Of a stretch of 64,000 nucleotides of DNA, positions 58,941 through 64,000 are shown one piece after another. The position numbers were made by a program, and so were the translations under genes. Source of the stretch: Symbiodinium natans (taxonomy: Eukaryota > Sar > Dinophyceae > Suessiales > Symbiodiniaceae); the NCBI GenBank assembly GCA_905221605.1, contig CAJNDS010002537.1, forward strand, positions 250,001-314,000, in the 5' to 3' direction. Numbering within the stretch: position 1 is the stretch's first letter; every line of letters begins with the position of its first letter. Below the pieces are notes generated by a model, which was given only the letters and a program-made list of their open reading frames with translations, searched no databases and was not told the origin of the DNA.

Positions 58941-60713
58941 ATGGCTTTTGATAATCACACAGAGTATTCCCTGCGCTTGCAGTCATGCCTGAGGGATCAT
59001 GCTAGCGTGTGGCAGCAACCCTGGGAGATTGGCCTTGTGAGTCAGCCGGCAAAGAGAAAGTTGGTTCCTAGGGGTCCCTTGCCTTTGTGTGAACTTGAGA
59101 AGCCTGAATCAGCTGAGGGTTCCGAGCCTTTTTCTAAGTCTTCTGGACTTGTTAAGATTGCTGAAAAGATGGCTCGTTTCAGCAAGTACGACTCGAACCC
59201 CAAGGCTTGGATTGATCTCCAGAGTGAGGAACGCAGCCTTGCTGTTGCGAAGTGGCAGCGCATCATTCTTGTTGAGCCCCTTGCCTTTGGACTTGCACGT
59301 GATTTCCATGCTTCGAAGGCAGCAGGGTTGGGTACTGGTCCTTTTCTTAACAGCGTGGCAGATGCCTTGGCCGTGAAAGCCACGTCTACTTTGCACTCGC
59401 GTGCGAATGCTCTTATGAGGTATGTTGCTTGGGCTTCGGGCAAGACTGCGATAGTTTTTCCCGCCGCTGAGCCTCTTGTGTATGCTTACTTCGATGATGC
59501 GAAGGACAAAGCTGCACCGACTTCCTTGAAGAGTGTTCTCTCCGCTTTTGCCTTCGCAAAGTATGTTGTGGGCTTGAAGGGTGTTGACGAGATTTTGGAG
59601 TCGGGTCGTGTTCGGGGCCTGGCAGCTCGGCTTTTCTTGCAGAAAAGAAAGCTCCTTCAACGAAACCCCTTGAAAGTCGAACATGTTGCGCTGCTTGAGA
59701 GAATTTGCTGTGGTCTTGAAGGGAGGTCCTTGCAGGATAGGATGGCAGCAGGCTTTTTCCTTTTCCTGGTGCACGCGAGAGCCAGGTTCTCCGATGCCCA
59801 GCGTGTGTGCAAGCTCCTTTTTGTGCGCCTGATCTCAGCATATCTCGAGGTCCACGTTTCGAGGAGCAAGACCAGCTACTCCCTCGAGAGGAAGGTTAGG
59901 TTCTTGCCGATGGCAGCTTGTGCTTTGGGTCTGTCGGGTCTCAGGTGGGCCGATGCTTGGATCGATGTCATGGAAGAATGTGGAATTCGTATCCACGAGG
60001 ATTTGCCCCTCCTGCCGTGTCCGGGTTCCAACGGGACCTGGAGGAATGTGCCTCTGCCGTGCGACCAGGCTTGTGTGTGGCTCAGGAGCCTGCTTGCCCA
60101 GGGAGTGGGCCCCGATGAGTACTTGAACAATGTGGGTACGCATTCGTGCAAAAGAACAATCCTCTCATGGGCCAGCAAACGTGGTCTGCCAAGGGACCAA
60201 AGGGCCATCTTAGGCTATCATACTTCGAAGTCTGCCGGTGTGGGCACGGAGCTCATCGATGAGGTCGATGCTCAGTCGGCCCCCCTCAGGGCCATGGCGT
60301 CGATGTTGCGTGAGGTTCGCTCTGGGAAGTTCATGCCTGACAACCCAAGGGGGCAACAGCTGGCAGAGGAGTGTGAGAGGTCCGATGAGGAGGATCCACC
60401 TCATTCCGAGGATGATATGGCGTCGTCTTCGGGATCCTCGGTCGACGAAGAAGAACGTGACCACTCAGAAGACGAGCAGGCCGTCGCCAGGACTATGGAG
60501 AGGTGGCCGGGCAGAGTGGATGAGCGGCGGCTGCCAGGTGATGCAAGGTACTTCAGACACCGCCAGTCGAGAGTCATCCACCTAACCGCTGATGAAGCAG
60601 GAGCACATTTGATATGTGGAAGGGCGTTGTCTGTACAGTATGGGCGATGCCATGAGCGACCTGCAGTTTTGCATCCTAGGTGTAAGCAATGCTTTAGAGC
60701 ATATGTGGCTTGA
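58941..60713 (+). CDS. Tyrosine recombinase of a DIRS/Ngaro-like element, nucleophile missing
   Basis: ATG at 58941 (an upstream GTG at 58920 is also in frame). After an N-terminal region that would be the SAM-like DNA-binding part comes the catalytic domain: box I Arg in HARARFSDAQ (nt ~59770-59800), the beta-strand Lys in SRSKTSYS (~59860), box II HSCKRTILSWASKRG (~60140) and GYHTSKSAG (~60213). In this family the nucleophile tyrosine normally follows as a T-Y pair. Here the codon at that place is GAG (60249-60251, Glu in GVGTELIDE), so strand transfer by this copy would not be expected unless another Tyr serves. The C-terminal part has an acidic Ser-rich stretch and a final Cys/His/Arg cluster. 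Such enzymes integrate circular cDNA in place of an integrase. Confidence 0.82.
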   Translation: MAFDNHTEYSLRLQSCLRDHASVWQQPWEIGLVSQPAKRKLVPRGPLPLCELEKPESAEGSEPFSKSSGLVKIAEKMARFSKYDSNPKAWIDLQSEERSLAVAKWQRIILVEPLAFGLARDFHASKAAGLGTGPFLNSVADALAVKATSTLHSRANALMRYVAWASGKTAIVFPAAEPLVYAYFDDAKDKAAPTSLKSVLSAFAFAKYVVGLKGVDEILESGRVRGLAARLFLQKRKLLQRNPLKVEHVALLERICCGLEGRSLQDRMAAGFFLFLVHARARFSDAQRVCKLLFVRLISAYLEVHVSRSKTSYSLERKVRFLPMAACALGLSGLRWADAWIDVMEECGIRIHEDLPLLPCPGSNGTWRNVPLPCDQACVWLRSLLAQGVGPDEYLNNVGTHSCKRTILSWASKRGLPRDQRAILGYHTSKSAGVGTELIDEVDAQSAPLRAMASMLREVRSGKFMPDNPRGQQLAEECERSDEEDPPHSEDDMASSSGSSVDEEERDHSEDEQAVARTMERWPGRVDERRLPGDARYFRHRQSRVIHLTADEAGAHLICGRALSVQYGRCHERPAVLHPRCKQCFRAYVA

Positions 60714-60947
60714 TGTGAGATTTCACTTGTGCATAGTGCATAAAGGGTGTGTGCGATGCCCACGATTTGCTCACTTGCTGCGCCCCCCTTTTTGCATGTG
60801 CTCTATGTCCATGAATGTGATGTTCGTGCTCTACGCCCATGTGAGAGTTCTCTCTTGAGAGTTGTCTACATGCCATGGCAAACACAGATGCTTTACCAGC
60901 TCTGAGCAGGTGCCAGGTCTCAAGCCTAGTTTGGGTGGCCGTCAAAG

Positions 60948-62580
60948 ATGGCTGCATACTCGGAGAGTGGTCCAGTGTTCTCTGCGAGATGTGTGAAGGT
61001 AGGCTTAGAAGAAGCTGATGTCGCAGCCCTTAAACGGGCTGGCATCACTACACTGGCCCGGGTAGCCTTCATGTCAAGCTATACGCCAGGATCGGGCGAT
61101 GACAAGGAGCTCATCGCCGCGTTTGAGACGGCACTTGGAGGCCCGGCAAGTTTGGGGCAGAAGGCAGCCTTTCGCAGGTTGTTCCATGAGAGCTTTGCTG
61201 TCACTACGAGTGAAATGCGCTCGTTGGTGGAGCGGACCGATGAAACAGCACCTAGGAAGCTTTCGGTGCCGGAACGCTCAGAGAGGTTCGCTGCCATCGT
61301 GAAGAAGTTGCCGGGGTTGGACATCCGGAATCGAATGGAGCCATCAGATGCTCTGGTGGATGCGTGTGTCGCCATCTATGAGCAGAATCGCCTCCAATAC
61401 CTGGAGTGGGATCGTCTGACAAGCAAAGAGCACGAGGCACAGACGAGTGCCAAGCGAGAGTCGGTCTTGTCCATTGACAGCTCGGGGAAACTCAAGACTG
61501 AGAAGCCTGACCCGGGGCGTGCAGACACGTCCAGTGAGTTCCTCATCCACCTTGCGTTGTCCCGTCGAGGCATTGCTTTTGAGATGGCGAATCTCTTAGA
61601 TTTTGTCCATCACAGCCGTTGGGTAGAGAAGCTTCTGAGTGCACGATTGGACGTTGTTCCTTCCACTCACAATCTACCAACCTTCATGCAGTTGCAGGCT
61701 GCGGATCGCAAGTTGTTCCAGTGCCTTGCTGATCAGACACGTGCCGGCCTCCAGGTCACAGCATCGGGAAGGCCTTTGGATCAGGTGTTCGAAGCCGCCA
61801 CCTGTTCAACGGAGGTTGTCAATGCTCCGGACGGCAAACATCCCCGGCCCCCTCGCTTCTGCATCCCTGGCAACGTCGCTAGTGCGGTGACCTCAGTTGG
61901 TACTGAGTTGAGCCGAGCCCTGCAGCTAGTCATCATGCCCAGTGAAGTGCCCACTCCATTGCCTGGTATGCATGAGCAGGTGCCGTTGGACCAGATCCAT
62001 TATCGGCAATGTCTACGCAACACCCCTCTTGCCGGAACCACTGCTCACAAGCACTCTGACTTTGTGTTTGCGTGGGCACTTTTAGGAAGATACATACATG
62101 AGGTTGCGTGGAAAACGGCCGACCTTACTGCTGGCCGGCCAGAGCCAGACATCCAGTTTGGCGCCTCCCCAGTCAGGCAGGTCAGAGGGGTCAAAACATG
62201 GGGACAAGGCCCATATGAACAGGGCTTTCTTCCCTTGCTCATGGGTTACGGCGGCTCGCACTCCCGTTTGGCAATCCTACCTGGTCCTGACTTATTCATG
62301 GCGAACCGATACGCCGAGGTTATACCCCCTCCTTTTGTGCATGGATATGGTGTCAAAGGCAAAAACATCTTGCCGCAGTGGGGGAGTGTTTTACGGCTGC
62401 CTACTCTACCCGAGTCGGTCTGGGGCAACGGGGACACCGTCCCTCTGTGGGCCTCTGTTGGGAAAAAGGGCAGTGGACCAGTGCGGCTCCAGCTCTTCCC
62501 TGGGTCCTCATGTTTTGGAAGAAAGATGCCCTATCTTCCTGCAGGGCCACCCCGAAATGGCGCAGTCGACCCAATACCCC
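60948..62580 (+). CDS. gag-like ORF of the tyrosine-recombinase element
   Basis: ATG at 60948, ~235 bp after the recombinase. The N-terminal ~90 residues contain a helical block (DVAALKRAGITTLARVAFMS). A conserved-looking core follows, LALSRRGIAFEMANLLDFV (nt ~61554), then AADRKLFQCLADQTRAGLQ and ASGRPLDQVFEA. I associate this core with the ORF next to the recombinase in dinoflagellate DIRS-like elements, where it takes the gag position; that is from memory. The nominal frame runs on to 62669, but near 62580 the neighbouring frame becomes the better protein, so a frame change or short intron is likely there. Confidence 0.62.
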
Positions 62581-63613
62581 AACTGGGCCGCTTGCTCTTC
62601 TTGCTGCCGCTGCGCATGCTTGGCTGGCCCAGGCGGATCTGCCGTGGCCTCTCTTCGCCGCAGACATAAAGGTCACGCCGTTGGGCCTCAGTCAATACTG
62701 GGATGATGGACTAGCCATGCGTGTGCAACAAGCCCTGGCAGCCTTTGCCTTTCCTGCCTACCAGTACCCGCCTCCAAAGCCTCACCTAACCCCCTCAGGG
62801 GAATGTCGGTCGCTCTTCATTAGCGGGATGAATGGGAAGGCCGAGAATACGCCCCCCACTGTGTCGGGTAGCATCATTCACACAGCCAATTCCTATGCAC
62901 TCACTGGCTTAGAAATGGAAACAGTCCGGGACAACCAGGGCAAAAAGGTCCGATATGAGGACACACAACGCCCGTTGTTGCTTTCGACCAGCGGTAATGC
63001 CGCACATGCATTGTTGCTCCTGCCCCAAGCCGCCCAGCTATGGGCACGTGCTCTGTACCCTCAGGTCGAAGGATGCGGTCTGCCAGCGGCGGTTCGTGCT
63101 AGAATCAGCTCGGTAGAAGCCTCCCTGACAATGTGCCCTGCCCTGGCTCACTTGCACATGCCACATACTGCTGCGCTGACCGCTCTGCATGTGGGCCTCG
63201 CCGCGGGTAGAGCTGGCGAGTGCAAACTGTGCGTTACGGGTTTCTCTGCTGGGTCGTATACGGGCGCTGCTGTGGCTATCGCTTGGCATGAGCGCCAAAG
63301 GCTTCCTGACTGCAAGGGCGATTTTGTCCACATCAAGGCACGTTTGGGCGGCGTTGCCATGCCACGGGCCATGCTGCAATATATCCTGGGTTCGGAATTG
63401 CGACACGCTGTTAGCCTTGTCCATCATGAGAGCGACCAGCTTTGTATCTTCCGGCCCAGCCAGGCAGGACGCAAGCGATTGGCGCGGGAGCGCGTCTCTA
63501 CTACTTCACTGGACCTGAGTCACTTGGCAGTGGTGGACACTCTTATGGTCACTTTGTCCACAGTGAAGAGCTATTCCAGCTCACGCCGGGGGATTATGTG
63601 CATAAGGAATTGA
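62530..63613 (+). CDS. Continuation with alpha/beta-hydrolase-like region
   Basis: The frame that takes over from the gag-like ORF reads LALLAAAAHAWLAQADLPWP and continues. Near nt 63225-63260 it shows LCVTGFSAGSYTGAAVAIAW, a GxSxG nucleophile elbow (Ser in GFSAG), and about 60 residues later LVHHESDQLCIF, which could hold the catalytic Asp. A candidate His (GHSYGHF) appears only in the next frame. The frame loses sense near 63470 and stops at 63611-63613. Hydrolase domains are known in some Ngaro-type and CR1-type retroelements. Function in the element unknown. Confidence 0.5.
62965..62978 (+). promoter_or_regulatory. Possible CGCCCG-core hairpin inside the hydrolase-like ORF
   Basis: ACAACGCCCGTTGT, a 6 bp stem around CC, in a coding stretch. 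It may be a chance match; listed because it has the same centre and orientation as the hairpins between 37.9 and 57.4 kb. Confidence 0.3.
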
Positions 63614-64000
63614 CTAAAAAGATTTGCGGCTTGGCCGACCCCCGGATGGATCGCACAGTGCGAGCAGGTTTGATGGGGGTTGCGTGTGGCTCTGTCCAGC
63701 TTTCGGATAAGTCTAAAACTTTCATCAACTCCGTGCTGGGACGGCAAATCAGACGCCCCGATATGGAGGCTTTTCTCCGGATACCTTCCGCTGAGAACCG
63801 GAGCATTGCAAGTCTCCGTGCTGACTTTACCCAAGTCCTCCTGACGGATGCCAAGCCGCATCTGGCTGATTTGCCGCCCCCGTATCATGAACTTGGTCCC
63901 ACGATGAAACTAGTTTTGGGTATGTGGCTCCCCCACCTGTCGTTAGAGCGCCTGGTTGACATGCTGGGTTATCAGTTTTTAGCCATGGCCTCGGAAGCAG
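63470..64000 (+). CDS. Partial ORF, continues beyond the window
   Basis: From about 63470 the third frame reads SGGHSYGHFVHSEELF, then PGDYVHKELTKKICGLADPR, and stays open to the last base of the window (e.g. RPDMEAFLRIPSAENRS, MKLVLGMWLPHLSLERLV). It supplies the candidate catalytic His of the hydrolase-like region and continues as unfamiliar helical protein. The reverse transcriptase expected for this element type is not present within the window and may lie beyond 64000. Confidence 0.5.

Noticed and set aside
1-64000. tRNA and rRNA genes
   Set aside because: Scanned by eye for B-box-like GGTTCRANNCC with cloverleaf partners and for conserved rRNA segments; nothing convincing. A covariance-model search would be needed to be sure.

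Overview
The window looks like nuclear DNA of a dinoflagellate, probably a member of the Symbiodiniaceae (Symbiodinium sensu lato). The signs are TTTAGGG-type telomere-like repeats scattered through non-coding DNA, a gene whose best intron model uses one GC donor, closely spaced head-to-tail genes, a piece matching the 3' end of the dinoflagellate spliced leader inside a retrotransposon LTR, and retroelements carrying methyltransferase-like domains. No bacterial operon, rRNA, tRNA or CRISPR array was recognised. All calls come from reading the sequence; no database search was run.

Layout. 1-8371 is gene-poor and carries telomere-like tracts and a diverged duplication. 8372-11680 (minus strand) holds two host-like genes 91 bp apart: a 225-codon ORF and a five-exon gene for a probable secreted protein. 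11681-24340 is repeat-rich and nearly gene-free: a 107 bp tandem duplication, microsatellites, a ~58 bp minisatellite, a 355 bp satellite, and an inverted fragment of the leader of the large retroelement further right. 24528-26345 holds two blocks of a 32-34 bp minisatellite whose units each contain a hairpin.

27052-37257 is a complete Ty1/copia-type LTR retrotransposon with 544/550 bp LTRs, a 5 bp target duplication (TGGGC), a PBS, a polypurine tract, gag-protease and pol. It has two unusual additions: an extra 551-codon ORF between protease and integrase, and a ~250-residue methyltransferase-like extension after RNase H. It landed in an older, decayed element that carried an EEP endonuclease.

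37948-52301 is a large, broken non-LTR (LINE-like) retroelement. Its leader carries a row of hairpins with a shared CGCCCG centre. ORF1 carries a C5 cytosine DNA methyltransferase (motifs I, IV, VI and VIII visible). ORF2 begins at an ATGA stop/start overlap and encodes EEP endonuclease, reverse transcriptase, zinc-finger-like Cys/His clusters, RNase H and a C-terminal polymerase-like domain. Frameshifts and a ~1.2 kb insertion, which itself carries a 53 nt palindrome flanked by G-tract and C-tract arms, make this copy non-autonomous. 52.4-58.1 kb holds further ORFs of unknown function, including two diverged paralogues, and more CGCCCG hairpins.

58941-64000 (running off the window) is the start of a tyrosine-recombinase (DIRS/Ngaro-like) element: a recombinase lacking the expected catalytic tyrosine, then a gag-like ORF that continues, through two frame changes, into an alpha/beta-hydrolase-like region. 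The main novelty candidates are the strand-consistent family of CGCCCG hairpins with covarying stems and the two retroelements of different classes with methyltransferase-like domains.
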